Part shown: piece after piece, positions 37,166-50,200 of the stretch
Position numbering within the stretch: the stretch's first letter is position 1
How the letters are laid out: each line of letters begins with the position of its first letter
Origin: Acanthornis magna
Lineage: Eukaryota > Chordata > Aves > Passeriformes > Acanthizidae
Assembly: GCA_036785705.1 (NCBI GenBank)
Contig: JAWUZG010000029.1
Span: 11,423,501 to 11,487,500 of the forward strand
Direction: 5' to 3'
DNA length: 64,000 bases
Notes under the pieces: generated by a model
The model's database searches: none
What the model was told of the DNA's origin: nothing
What the model saw: the letters and a program-made list of their open reading frames with translations, nothing else
Position numbers and translations under genes: made by a program

Positions 37166-40100
37166 TTCATTCCATGCATGGTCCATATACCATGTTCTCC
37201 AACCCAAGCTCATTTAAAGGTTTAATGTATCATAACAAACATCATCTGATTTTCAGTCACATTCATTCAGCATCCAAGATAAACTTTGGCTCTTCTTTAC
37301 TCCATCAAAAAAATCCTTAGTTTTAATGAATGAACCAGTGAAATTCTTTGAATAACTACTGTATTTGCACCTGTAAGATGACAAATGAGACCATGAAGAA
37401 CCATTCAGATATTCTGGCAAACAGAACAAAACAGAGCAAATTGCAGAGTATGGGTTTTTTTTGAAGACGGAAAGTGTAGTGAGAATGGCTTGTGTCACTC
37501 TGCTACTAAAATCTTATTTCTCAAGGTCTTGGCCTGAAAATGTCAATACTCCTTTAACTGTTAGGGGCTGCATCGAGACTTGTATTCCAAAATATGAACT
37601 AGCTCAGATCCTTCGGTAAGCACAAAGTGTTGTCTGACCAATAAGATCACTGTAAAGATAGCAAGGTCAGTCGCAGATCCTGACAGTAAGAGCAACAATT
37701 TCAGTATGAATGGGACTACCCAAACAAGTTGGCCTGGAAGGAGAAGGGAAATGCCCCAGCTATCTGATCCCACAGTGGGGCTTGACAGCCTCTCCTCATG
37801 GCCATGGCAGAGCGGACAGGACTGGGAGACAGCATACACACAGCCTCCACGGTGCTGCTGGCTCAGGAGGGGTACAGAACTGTCATACCCAGCAAATTCT
37901 CTGATGTGCATTTGAGTGACAGGCATCTGTCATCAGTAGCTGCGCAGAGTGACCACAAGCACTGATCTTCCTGCTCCATGGATGGCTTGTCCAAGGTACC
38001 CATTAACTCTGGCTCACTGGGAAGGCCAAGAAAATTGCTGCTGTGCTTCAGACACAAGTTGCTGCCTCTCTGAGCTTAGTAGGTGCTATCATAAACCACA
38101 AAATTAAGTGTCATGGTGGAAAGTGCTTTGCACAGCAGTCACACGGCAGCGTGCGGTAAGGATGGTGTGCTATATCGGCAAGACAATCCAGGCAAAATCC
38201 ACCTCAAGATGCTCAGGGCTAATTCCACTTACAAGAAATCATGTTTCTTTTGTCTCAACACTGAAATGCAAAGCTTTCCTCTCCTGCTTCCCACCAGTTT
38301 GTCAGGAGCCAAGGCTATTGTTACCAGGGAGGGGTCGAAAGTTTTCCTGATGTACTGCAAGACTTGGAAGCGAAAGCCTGGTTTCGTATGCATTTTTGCA
38401 ATGATTCAGCCAGTCTGGTTTGGGATGCTGTGGCTGTGCTTAATTTTATGGTCATATTACATGTTGATAGATCTTACTATTTTTTTTTTTTTTAGTTCAC
38501 TAACAGAAAGCATCAGTATCTTGCCCATGAATTACCTAAACAGTTTCAGCTCTCTTGATAATGAAACATAAATCGGAGGGCAAGTTGATTAGTAGCATGC
38601 TTGTAAAATACTGCACATGTGCCAGCACTGGTGAAAGAGGATTCAAGCCAAATGTTATAGGCTTTGACTTGCTGGCTTGAAATAAAACAGCTAGAACTAC
38701 ATACACGTGAAGTGTTAATTATTTGTACCACAGCAGCACACACAGGTAGTAGCTATGAAGTAAGTTAGTACTTCATAGAAAGCTGGCCCTACTTTAATTT
38801 GGGGCTAAGAACAGGATGACTCTATATTTAAAACAAGAAAGACTTTGAGGAAGTGATGACTGCTGGTTAAACGCTTTCCTCATCATCAGTAGTGAGACTC
38901 ATCCACTTTATTAAGAGCAGATTTAAGACTACACAATCTTCAACAGGAAAAGGCTTAGAGTAATAGCAGTCCCTACTGAAAATCCCACACATTATGCATA
39001 CACCAATGCTGAATTAGAGAGCAACATGGTAGAATCACAATAATTCAAATAAGGATGCAAATGCAGCAATAAACCTGGTGCTACACATCATTGTAAACAG
39101 AAAAGACTTTTAATTGACACCACAATACGGAATTCTTCAGAAGCCACAAAATGAGTAGTATTAATATTACAAAACCAGGCTCTTCATAAGAGCCAGCAGA
39201 CCTTGCTTTTTCCTATATGGACAGGTGAAAAAAAAAAAATCAGCAGATAATGTACCATTAAGTTGCTTTGTGGCTTTGTCTGACCAGAGATTTTGCCTTG
39301 AGCAAGTTTCCTGCACATTTGGGCACATGATAGGCCTGCAGACAAAAGTGTCATGCTAGATACGGAGACCAGACTCGACTGATTAACACATACTACAATA
39401 TACATACCACATATTGAGGTGTTTGGAATGTGGCAGAAGCAACAGATTGATCAGCTTCCAAAACAAGCTGTAGATGATGTCCAGTTTCTGGTAAAAGTAT
39501 GGTAGAGACAAAACAGCCAAACCTCAGAAGCCACTGAAAGCTTAAACCAACCAACCAAAAACAACCCATGGACTGAGGTAGTCAGGTTTCAATAATCCAT
39601 GAAATTACTGAAGCAATAAAAAGGAAGCAAGTGAAAATAACATGTGCCACAAGTTAAAATCTTAGGAAAAATGAAGGGCAGGTATGCACTAGTGAGCAGT
39701 TTCTAGCTGCTGTGGGAGGGGATCTGCAGAGCAAAAGAAATGGTGGAGAGAACCCAGCTTCACACAGCTCTCAGTTTAAGGGGTGCTTCAGCCCGGCAGT
39801 CGCCCAGTTTCCCCAGACTTATAACCTGTTAGCTGGAGCACATTGGCCACATGTCTTCTGCTTCCAGTCCACACAGAAGAAACAAGGTTTGTGACCTCCA
39901 GGACTGCCTCACAACACAAACCAAAGTATGTTAAGCGGAGACGTGTGGGAGACAAACTTCAAAAGGGCTCCTGCCCTACAGTGATATGCTAACACAGGGT
40001 GGAGCCTCGTTTAGCTAAAAGTATACCTGCATTGCAGAAATTTCCTATTCAAATTTTGTAACGCAATATTTTTCATTCTGTGAAGGAATTTCTTTTAGGG

Positions 40101-43100
40101 AGTGTATGGATTGCATTATTGCACAGCAACTATTACCACAAAAGAAAATTAGCATGATGTTAAACATCATGTCATGTGCTTTAACTTTTGGTCAGTTCTG
40201 AAGCGATCAGGCAGTTATACTGCACCTAAGGGTCATTGGAGATGCCATTCAATGGAAAATATTCTATCCTAGGCTTCATGACCATGCCTGAGTGTAATAA
40301 TATGGAGACAGCAGATTTGTATCATTATGTCTCTCTCAGAAAAAAACCTCCACTGAATCATCTGACTTCAGCATATATAGGAGATGGACTGGTGCATGGA
40401 ATGGTGTCCTGCAAGGCAGGACCGAGCAGGCTACTGTAACACTGTGCTGAATTTAACAGCATGGATGCACATGTCCGAGATTCATAACCCAGAAATGTTA
40501 GAGCTTTCTTTACGCCAACATGCACAGCAAAGATTGCTCATCACACTAACCAGGCTGCTCATGCTAGTTTACCATTCCCATGGCATCTTTGAACTGCCAC
40601 ATAAGGAAATAATCTAGGACCAGCGGCAGGAAATATCTGTGATCATCTCCTAGTATGCAAAGTTATTCCACGCTCCACCAAGAGTTCCCCTCCCCTTCTT
40701 TTTCTGAATACAGATTGTTCTTTCTGAGTAAGAAGTCGATACCAAGATGTACTGAGTCAAATTTAGCCTTGCAGCCCATGGGTTCATGCAATGGGTTTGT
40801 AGATAACCGTACAGCCTATTGTTTCATTCCAATTTCTATGGTTCAGGTAAATGTTATCAAAAAAGGTATATGGTCACACAATTTTCTCTAAGCAGCCAGA
40901 CTGTGACCACACCAAGAAGTCTAAATTCACAGCCATGAATTTCTGAAAATGAGATCATATAAACTATACTTAGTTCTCTTTTAAGTTTAAGAATAACTTG
41001 CTCATCCAGTGGCATAAAAGAGATGTAATGCTGAACTAAACTGCCTGGATGTTTCAGGTAAGGTGGTATTCTGTCATGCAGACAAACGTTATTTGTCTGT
41101 CATCTTGGGGGGTGGCCTACGGGTCATAGAGGATAGATAGATATTGATACTGGTCTGCTCTGAAACATCTTTCATAACACAGTGATGAAGGAAAGTTGGT
41201 TAATGACAAAGGAAGACTTTCCATTGTATTATGGTTCCTTCTTGGCAAAGATCTCACTGCAATAAAGACATTTTAAAATAATCGTCACTGGTCAAGGACA
41301 AAGTGAATCTCTCAAGTCAATTTGACATAAATCTGTTTGATTTGAAGTTTATCTACTATTTGATAAATTGTGGCCTGTCATCCTTCAGGGGCAGCTGCAA
41401 GAAAAACACATCCTCAGTGACAGACAATGTCCCCTGTCCTTCACCCTCTCACCTTCTGGGCTCTCTGGCCTTGAAATTTTGATTTGAGTCCCTTTCCAGA
41501 TGGTATCAAAAAGGGCAAAATGTTTTTTCTCATTCTTGATAGGCAAAGTCCCAGAAAAGTAATACATTAAACACTAACCTGTTGCTCCAGAAAAAACAGG
41601 ACTAGTAGTTGTTTGCCAAAGCCTGAATTAGAGACCAGCAACTTGAGATAAGATAGGCAATCAGCTCTGACTCTGCCACTGCAGACTTCTGGTCTACTTG
41701 CAAGAGAAGACATGTCATCGTTTCTCTTGACAGTCCCCAGGATTTCAGGGAGAATGCCTAACAGTCACAGGAGAAAGAGTCTAATGAAAACAGGACTCTT
41801 AAGGAAGAATGAAGGACTTTAGGAAAGATGGTCTTAGCTATATTTTTAACAGAGAGTCTATGTCAGCTCTGAGTAAGGTTATATATATTTGTGTATGTCA
41901 TCATCCTTGGACAGGAAGACTGAAACATAGTGATGTAACATAGATTTTGTTGTTGCATCAATTCCTTACATAAGAGTCTCATTGTCAGAAGAGGTCTGAA
42001 TAAAAAGGAAAGTCAGCTTATTCTTTCCACTGTTCAGTAGTTACATGAATAACATCCCATTTTTTTAATTAGAACTTCTGCCTAATCTGCCTATTCCTCA
42101 TAAGCAAATACATGGGCCATCTTACCACTGGAAACACAGCTTTCTAGACATTTCATGTAGAAAAAAGGTCATGTACTACATTGAATTTACAGCTTCTCTC
42201 AATAAAAAAGGGATCACAGCTATACATTCCACTTAGTGCTCAAACACTGAGGCAGTCGGACTGAGATGGTCAGTCCATGGGACTGGTTTCCTAGGCACAT
42301 TTCTGAGGCTCACATTAACCACTGCAACACAGTGGCAGCATGGCTGAACCCTGGATAGCAAGAGCCAAATGTGAGCACTGCAGACATGCAGCAGCTGCTT
42401 TTGCTGTCAGCTGCAGCAGGCTCTATTTTTGATAGCTAGCTAGGGAGGGGGAGAGGAGAGGTGCTAGTCCATGAACAATTATAAGCTTGGGGAAAACTTC
42501 CTTAATGTTATTTATTTTCTGAAGTGTAAATTCCCATACAAGCATGTGCCATTAAAGAAATAATTTCTCTGCCGCAGTTTCTCAGGAGACTACAAAATAC
42601 TTTGCACACACATCTATTTATGTAGAAATGGCACCTTATTCCATCGTGGAGGAAAAAATGTTTTAGTAAGGAAGCCCAGAAGTTTCACTTGCCCAGTAGT
42701 TCTTCACTGGTTGAGGGGGTTGCTGCTCTCAAAAACCTTCATAAGGGGTACCCAGAGAAATACAATACTGCTCATCCGTAGCCAGACTATTCTCTGGATT
42801 GGTACCAAAAATAGCAGATGAAAGTGGTTATGAATCATGGTTTGGTGAAGAAGGGAAAAGGCAAAAGGTCTGTTGGAAGGACTGTCCCCCATTAAGGTAC
42901 ACAGTCCTTGTCACACAGAGCATATGGGTCTTTACCTGGCTGTGTGGCCCCCCCACTTCCCAGACTGATGCCCTCCCTAGTGCAAGACTGGGCTGCTTCT
43001 ATGACCTCTACTTATGTGATGGCTCCGGCTGAACCATTTGATGCCAAACACATTGCACGTGTCCCCCGATTTTTTAGTACCTACCTCAACCAACACTAAT

Positions 43101-43529
43101 CAAATTGGAAATTCTTCACAGGAGGGTTCTCCCTTCCTCCTCCAAAGGAAACATCTCCTCCTGCTGTACATGCTCCCTTTTATTCAGACACTATTCAGAA
43201 CAGAAACATAGGAAGATGGTTATTGCAGTAGGGCCTCTGCCTTCTTTTCCGAGACAAATAAAATGAGAAGTTCAAAAGGCTCTTGTTTTTGGTCACAACC
43301 TTCAGGCCAGTTTGCCAGGAGGTGTACGTATGTACATTTGTATTTTATACAGCCTTTCTTCTTCCCTCCCTCAAAGTAGTTCTCTAAAGACCACACAGTA
43401 TGCAACATTTGGAATTTTCTTTCTTTTTTTTTCCCCTCTGGAGCTCATTCTAAAGTACTTCCACAGATATTTTTCTTGCTTTGTGTTGCGTTTCCTCTGT
43501 AAGCTTTAAAAGACTTGGCAACACAACTT

Positions 43530-43830
43530 CCCTGGCTGGTATAAATACAGCCATAGATATTTTTAAATCACAAAAGCAAACCTTCCTACTCCCCCTCCCT
43601 CCTCCCCAAAAGCCATATCACGCAAGAATCTCTCTCCTCCTTCTGATGGAAGTAATTTAATTATTTTAAAAGCACTTATGCAACCGAGAGAGGCGACACC
43701 ATGTGTGTGTGCATACACAAGCCTCCTCAGGAGTCAATATGATTGTGTCCTCTCCCTACTTTCTCCTTTCTCTATCCTTTATCAACACTAATAATTTTCT
43801 TTTACATTTTGATGAGGTACAGGTTGATAT
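43530..43830. promoter_or_regulatory. Possible conserved non-coding element
   Basis: TATAAATA at 43540-43547 (TATA-box or MEF2-like) is followed by AAATATTTT-like words, a C-rich stretch, and TAATTTAATTATTTTA near 43660. After that come CCGAGAGAGGCGACACC and a homeodomain-like AACACTAATAATTTTC. Unique sequence. Function inferred from motif density only. Confidence 0.25.
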
Positions 43831-43917
43831 CCACTGTATCTAACTTAAACATGAGTTTCCAATGTGCAGTGTTAAATCCATCATGTTGCTACATTTGGTG
43901 GAAAAGGCACAGAGAAT

Positions 43918-43932
43918 GATGATGATGATGAT
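43918..43932. repeat. (GAT)5 trinucleotide repeat
   Basis: Five tandem GAT units in otherwise unique sequence. The tract is short. Confidence 0.9.
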
Positions 43933-45049
43933 TTATAGAAGTCCAGTTTAATCATGGAAGTTGCTTCCTTTTAACAGAGTATTTTTACAATTGTCCCCTG
44001 ACAAGTAGGTTAACTCTAAACACCTCCAACCCCTGGGTGCTTGGGGATCTTCCTTTATTGCAGTGCTTCCCCTTATTCTAAGGCAAACTAACTGCCGTGT
44101 CACTTCTTCCCAGTGTTTGGAAAACATGTTTGTCAATTTTTGGTTCGAATTTTGAATCCCTCACATGACATTGCTTGCCACTGAAGGTATCTATTTTCTT
44201 GTCCATTAATTTCATTTTTCTGAAATCTGTTTCTACTGATACACTTCCAACTAAAAAAAAAACAAAACATTTAGCCCCACTACATATGCCTAGAAAGCCA
44301 CCATAATATGTAGCTAAAGAGAATGCTGACATAAACACAGTGAAATACCCCACAAAACACTGAACCAGGGCAGCCTACCAGAGGGTCTGGACTGACAGTC
44401 ATTCCAAATACAGTACTCCCATTTCAATACTTGGTTATCTCAGACAATTCATTCTCCTTCTCATCCCCTGAAAACTTAAGCAGCCCAAAGCAGGAGAGGT
44501 TTTAAAGGTTTTTGACCCTTCTCAGTGACTTTTGTCAAGCAACCAACAATCCCAGTTTTAGGATGGAAGTTATTTGTACAGCCTTTCTTCTGTTATAAAG
44601 AGTTGCACTTTAATGTACAGCTTAACAGGAATAGTGTGACAGGTAGAAAGGGGAAGTGTAGTGTTCAACAACCTCACCTCTGTCTGGTGGGCTGTGGGGA
44701 GGAAGAACTGTGCTGTCCTCTCCCCAAATGTCAACATCTCCTAATCAAAACTCCTTCAGTCCCTGCAGAGCAGAAAGATCTCTGCCCATGGTGACAAAGA
44801 CAGCAAATAAAGGGCTGCACAATATATCTTAGCATCCAGCAACACTTGAGCTTCTTCAGACTTAGAAACTAAAAAGATAGTCTGAAAATGCCGTATATAC
44901 CAAATTAGGATTATATTGGAGTGTTAGAGAGGAAAAAATGTTTATTTAAGTACACTGATTCCTCATGCAATTCCTGTTTTCAAGTGTGTTTAGAAGCAAG
45001 TTGCTGGAAAGGCTCTATAGAAGCCCCTGAAACCAAATCTCTTCCCCCT

Positions 45050-45260
45050 GCTTTGTAGCCCGGCACAGCCTGGAGTGTGTGATCCTTACCCAAGGCAGCT
45101 GAGTGCTGTTTCTCCAAAAGCAAGGGCCTTGAGCTTGTTGGTAATTGTAGTAACCTTAAGAGCGAGAGAAGAGCCTATTACACAGTGGTCATTCAGCACA
45201 CTCTAGCATACACACTCCCTTGCCCATCTCATTATGCATTTTAGTGTCCATCAAGTGTTA
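45050..45260. promoter_or_regulatory. Possible conserved non-coding element
   Basis: Balanced-composition unique sequence with GGTAATTGTAGTAACC, CTCATTATGCATTTTAG and CATCAAGTG words. No supported ORF or repeat. It is called on general texture and is therefore weak. Confidence 0.2.
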
Positions 45261-46328
45261 GAAAGTCCTGTTGCACTCTGCTTTGCTGGCCTCAGAGTTT
45301 CTACTTCGGCCAAATCTCCCCAATATTGGTGTGAATTGTCCATTTGTATCCCCAAGTAACAGAACTTCCTCTCTGCCTGCAGACGGTTCTCCTACACCCA
45401 TCATCTGTGTTCTGTATTTCCAGACACATCCTCTGAGCTGCCTTGAAACACATCTGAGTCTCCCAAGCTCCACAGCACTGGAGGAGGCAGGGTCCAGCAA
45501 GGGGCAGAGTTCTCCCAGCATTAGGCTTATGTGGAAGGGTCAGCCTTAGGAGACCAAAACTCAAGTTTGACTATAAACAGAGTCAGCACAGAGCTATGGC
45601 GATGAATCACACATACTGGAGTGTGCTTTTCCCCAAAATGCACACAGCTTCTCTGCTGCCGAGAGCCATGGCTATAGAGGACAAAGGAGGCTGTCAGCAG
45701 TTTAAAAGTCTTGCCATACATCTGCTAACTTTTATTATTCAGCATGATTTCAAACAAGAATATTCTATTTTCATGGGAAACTATGGATTTTTTTTATTTT
45801 GCAAGACAGAAGAAAGTCTCTAAACACCTCTCTCTGTTCTCAGTGAAAGAATCAGTGAGCACTTTTTAGCCTCTCAAGGAAGAAATAAAAGATACCTCAA
45901 AACAGTGATGTCACTGCTACCTTTAAGTACAATTTACTCAGTTTCTTTGCTTCAACTTATTTTTACCTAGCTCAATGCTTAGAGGAATGAATATAATATC
46001 CAGGTTACCTTACAAATATTACAGAAGACACCTACAGATTGTAAACACTTTATTTTTCTTAACTCCTGCACTCTCTAGCAATATTTCTTTTGTTTATATG
46101 TTTGGTCAACTGCACAAGAAACACTGAAAAGACAAAAAAAATTAGATTATAAAATACTACAGGAAGCAATTGTCAGCATGAGATAAACTCCATTTGGAGA
46201 AATAGCAACGGAAGATCTGAGGTGGATCTGCAGAGAAACAAACCTGTAGTAGGTATCAAATATCACAAACCTTTACCAGGACTCCCATAAAGGCAGCACA
46301 AGTATGGTACTACTCCATGGGGCAAGTT

Positions 46329-46394
46329 CCTTTAAGGAAAATGAGCAATATTGTGCTATTAGTTAATAGCACAGTATTGCTCATTTTCCAAAGG
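46329..46394. repeat. 66-bp quasi-palindrome (near-perfect hairpin)
   Basis: The left arm at 46329-46361 and the right arm at 46364-46394 are reverse complements. The exceptions are a 2-nt AA bulge at 46334-46335 and one T/G position, which would be a G-U wobble in RNA. Only GT separates the arms. The innermost part is GTGCTATTA-GT-TAATAGCAC. It is by far the longest inverted repeat I found. Origin by a local template-switch mutation fits the tiny loop. A small foldback transposon or a transcribed hairpin are alternatives. Confidence 0.9.
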
Positions 46395-46699
46395 CATACT
46401 TGGCAAGAGAAGACAAACTGTGGAATAAATGTCAAGAAGAGTAAGAACTGGGGAAGCAATGGCAAAACAAACATAAAGAACTGCCTCCAGATGTTTAGGC
46501 AGATCCCCTTTTCCTCTGATCAGAATGGTGGAGCAAAACTGCAGCTGCTCTTGCGTCTGTTCAAGATTTATATTAAAAATGAAAGCATCAGCATTTGCCT
46601 GTCCTGCTTCAGGGTGTGCTAGAGTCACCCAGGCTCCAGCAGAATATAATCTGCACATGGAGGTTAACATGGTTGAATCAATCTGATCATGGATGAAAA

Positions 46700-46960
46700 T
46701 TCAGCTGCTATCGATTCCCCGCTTACACTGATTGCCCTTCCTGGGTCAGAATGGAAACCCATCCCATTGTTCAGTGAATACAGTATTCTGTTCACTACAT
46801 CAATTACCCTGACCCCAGGGGGTCCAAAAGCCTCCCTGCTCACCCATTTACAGTGACAGCTGTCATGCTAATGAATCCACATTGACATTATAATTAAACC
46901 ATTACACAAAGTGAGGCCTCACTCTCAGCTGTACAACCAACACACACAAGGCCACTTTGG
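46700..46960. promoter_or_regulatory. Candidate TALE-homeodomain enhancer
   Basis: Contains the perfect 12-bp palindrome TGACAGCTGTCA at 46854-46865, made of two inverted TGACAG (MEIS/PREP/TGIF) sites sharing a CAGCTG E-box. It overlaps an octamer-like ATGCTAAT and is followed within 40 bp by TAATTAAA. Upstream lies GAATACAGTATTC at 46776-46788, with 6-bp arms. The sequence is unique and ORF-free. The dense, palindromic motif arrangement supports, but does not prove, enhancer identity. Confidence 0.4.
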
Positions 46961-47105
46961 AGAGGTTGCCTATTAGAAATGTAGTATAGTAAGAGGAGGT
47001 ATCAGTCAAGTTTTAGAAGATGAAAAATGTAGGCAGAAGATGCAACTTAAAGAGAGGTTAGAAAACTACGACAACCCTTGTTGTGACTTTTGTTTTCTTC
47101 TTTAG

Positions 47106-47299
47106 GGCAGCTTTTGCTGAAGTGGTTTCATGGCAGATTCCTGACAAGTCTCCTTTTGGAGTACATTACTTAAAGAATAAGAAGCACTTCAGGATGATTA
47201 CAAACTTCACAAGCAGAGTCAAAAGCACAAAGACCCCCACACCCTCTGCACTCACCTCACCTGAGCTAGAGATCTCACACATCAGACCAAGGATAAAAA
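47106..47299 (+). other. Possible internal exon bounded by splice signals
   Basis: The acceptor is a pyrimidine-rich TTTTGTTTTCTTCTTTAG ending at 47105, with a branch-point-like TTGTGAC about 20 nt upstream. The donor is AAAA|GTAAGC with GT at 47300-47301. The 194-bp interval is open in the frame that reads AAFAEVVSWQIPDKSPFG onward. I do not recognise the peptide. Splice-like sites occur by chance in intronic and intergenic DNA. The 194-bp length is not a multiple of three, so as a coding exon it would shift phase. It could also be a lncRNA exon. Confidence 0.15.
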
Positions 47300-50200
47300 G
47301 TAAGCCAAATGTACACCAGTTGATGTATACATATGACAACTGTCCAAGAGGAAGAGGGAGCTGCTAGGTACCACAATTCCATTCTGCTTAGCTGAAGCCC
47401 TGCTCCACAGGGACACTGCAACTGCATTCAAGCCATAATCCTCTCTGAATTTGTTCATGTACAGTGCACCCCCTTCAACTTTGGCCACCACTGGCCAACA
47501 GTTTCTAAAGGGTTTTTTGTAGTAATGGAGTGGGTGGATACAGTTTCCTATCATACAAAGGGCTGTTGCTCTTTTCAGACCAAAATGTAGGTAGTTGCGG
47601 AAGGCTGGAAGAGAAAAATATTGATGTTTAGGAAAAGAAAAAATGTTCTTTTGCCCTATCCTGCGAGTACTGGTCTTCTCAAGTAATACTTCACTTTAGT
47701 TATACAGCAGCCTATTACAAAAAACCTAGTAGTCACTGAAATATTTTTTTCTAGGGAAGTAGGAATTACATCTGCTCATCCAGACAGAGAATATAACCTA
47801 CAGAAGGCAGTGTTATCAGGAGCATGGAGGTCATCAGTTTGATAGATTGAAGTCATACAGTCTGGCCTGGACAAGACAAAAGAGTCCTCTACCCATATTT
47901 AGTTTATCAGGAGTCCCTTACTGGAGTCTGAGTACCAGAGGGTTTAAAAGCTGTATTTTGTTTTTTTTTAAATACAGTGCATTCAAGTACAGGGATAAGC
48001 TCTGGGACGTTATTCCATGTTGCTGTTTGGGAGAAAATTCTCATATTTGAGTACAGAAAAGCACTCAGTGTAATGTTTTAGCTCAGGCTTTCAGACTTGG
48101 TAAATTTAAGGACATGGCTGTCATTTAATGGAAGAGGTTACCTGAACTTACTTTGAGGCCTTTGTGATCATACTGAAGTGTTTTCAGATCTATCAGAATG
48201 AAGAGGAATCAATGAGCTCCTGGGACTATCTAAAGGCTTCTATATCTATACTGAAAATCTTTAGCAGAATTCAGCTTTCATGTAACCCAGCAATTCTTGG
48301 TGACAGATGATTAAGCTATGAAGACTCGACTTCTCTGCCCCTCCAGGCCATTAAAAGCTGCCCAAAATGTACCTTGTTTGTTTCTAGTAACTATGAAGGT
48401 CATACGGCTTCTGCATACACCATGTTAAATATGTTCCCCCCAAAGAAAAATCCATGGCAAAGAGTCAGTTTTACACATTATTCCTGCCCCTCCTTCCCTC
48501 CCTCCCTCCCCAAAAAAAAGCAAGTTGCACTTTGTTTTTAATTACTCAGAGAGCGAATTAATTCTAATTTTAAAAGAGAATAAAAATTTAACTAGAAAAC
48601 TTTTATTTTCCCTAAAGAACTCAGATGTCCTACAACAGATGGAGATGTTCCAGTCATTTTCCCTATTGAAAGAGAGCACACTTGACACTTCCAGTTGTTT
48701 TTAGAGTTACCTTCTCCAAATGATAAGCCTGCCTGTTTCTTTCCTCCTTTCATCCCCTCTGTACAGAAGATTACCCTACATCCTAAAGTGAAAAACAGAA
48801 AGGAACAGACATAAAAGCATGTCATGGAGTTTAGCACTCACAAGTTGGGAAGTGCCAAAACTATGGCTACCCTGTGACCCTTAAATCAGCCCATGGGTAG
48901 TGAATATATTACAGTGTGTTTAACTGTTACCTTGCACAGATCCCATTCAGCACACAAGGTACATGCCCAGCTATGCTGCAGCCACCAGTAGAACAATGAC
49001 AAATTCTTATAAATCACAGGAAGACCCAAGGAAGAACACACTGGGAATATCATGTAGCATCATGCAGTCTTTCACATTAATGATCAAAAGAGCTAGAAAT
49101 CTTAAATCCCCCATTATCATATTAAGCCAGTCCAAAGCAAACATTTAGTACTGGAAGGGGATATAACCTGGTGAAGTTATGGGCAGTTGGACCTCAGTCA
49201 ACAATTTCAGCAGCAGGTTACACTTCTGGTCCTACTTATAATACTACATGAACAGAACAAGACCTTAGGAATTTATAATATTTTTTGCTTTTAAATGAGC
49301 AGAGTTCCTTTGCCTTCCCTAGGGCTGTGCAAGTCTACAGAAGCTGAAGACTGCCTGTAATGTATGTTGTGTTATTCTGGTTTCCTAAACTGTACTTCAA
49401 ATGATGGATGGGAGGCTGAGGCAGCTGATAACAATGCTAAATGGTGAGAGACCAAATATGCACCAGTAGCTCGGCTAATATTGTGTAGCTGGCATAGAGC
49501 TAGGCTTGGGTTGAGAAACAGATGAACTGTCCTGAGAGTTTGTCAGCCCTGGAGTCCTTGAAATGTGGTTTTCTCTTGCAAAACATCTCTCTCTTGGGGG
49601 ATGGTGAGTAGGGAAGAGTGTGACTTTTAAAAGCCATGAATATGAGGACTTCTAATCAAGGATGCAATCAATATACCAGTAGCTGTAATATCAAACAGAT
49701 CAAGGGTACAGCTGGGATCATTTGCTCCTGTGTGAAAGGAAGGGGAAGGTGCACAGAAAAGAAGGGCATCTGCTTTCACATTTTGTTCTATTTTCTTGTG
49801 TCCAGGACCAGTCCACCTATATGCCTCAGCCAGAGTCTTAAAAGACCTGATATTTTTACAGTGGGATTCTTCTCTTCCATGGTTGCATACTGCACCTCAA
49901 GGAGCCCAGTTAGGTCCAGCTATCCTCTTTTGAAGTTAGTCTTTCTCTGGTATATCTGTGGGATTTGTGGTGCCTATTCTCTGGTGTAACAAATTGTTAA
50001 AGTTTTCCCAAATCCACAACTACTGACAGACCAGAACATTAATGTTTTCCCCATCAGAACCTTTCTACATGTGGATAAAATCCAAAACATTTTTGCCAAG
50101 ATAAGTACGTACAAGTGCTGGAACACCGGCTAAAAAGAGTTTCCCCTCTGTCTTGTTATATTTAGCAAATTCTAATAGTAGGAGAGGCATCAGTAACCAA

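Larger units (their letters stand above)
34261..43529. other. Unique non-coding DNA, about 9 kb
   Basis: Apart from the T24 run at 35707, the CCAAT-containing block at 36930 and the palindrome CATGATGTT-A-AACATCATG at 40153-40171, I see only ordinary unique sequence. No gene is recognised on either strand. Confidence 0.6.
43831..46328. other. Unique non-coding DNA
   Basis: Contains the GAT5 repeat at 43918 and the weak element at 45050. Small frames on both strands at 45258-45564 overlap each other and look spurious. Confidence 0.6.

Noticed and set aside
44015..44075. AACACCTCCAACCCCTGGG resembling part of an antisense CR1
   Set aside because: The similarity stops after about 15 bp, and the following CR1 landmarks are absent.
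44136..44156. GGTTCGAATTTTGAATCC resembling a tRNA B box
   Set aside because: There is no A box at the right distance upstream and no cloverleaf-forming arms.
46329..46394. Calling the quasi-palindrome a microRNA gene
   Set aside because: The terminal loop is too small for a typical precursor, the stem is too perfect and short, and no known microRNA seed is recognised.
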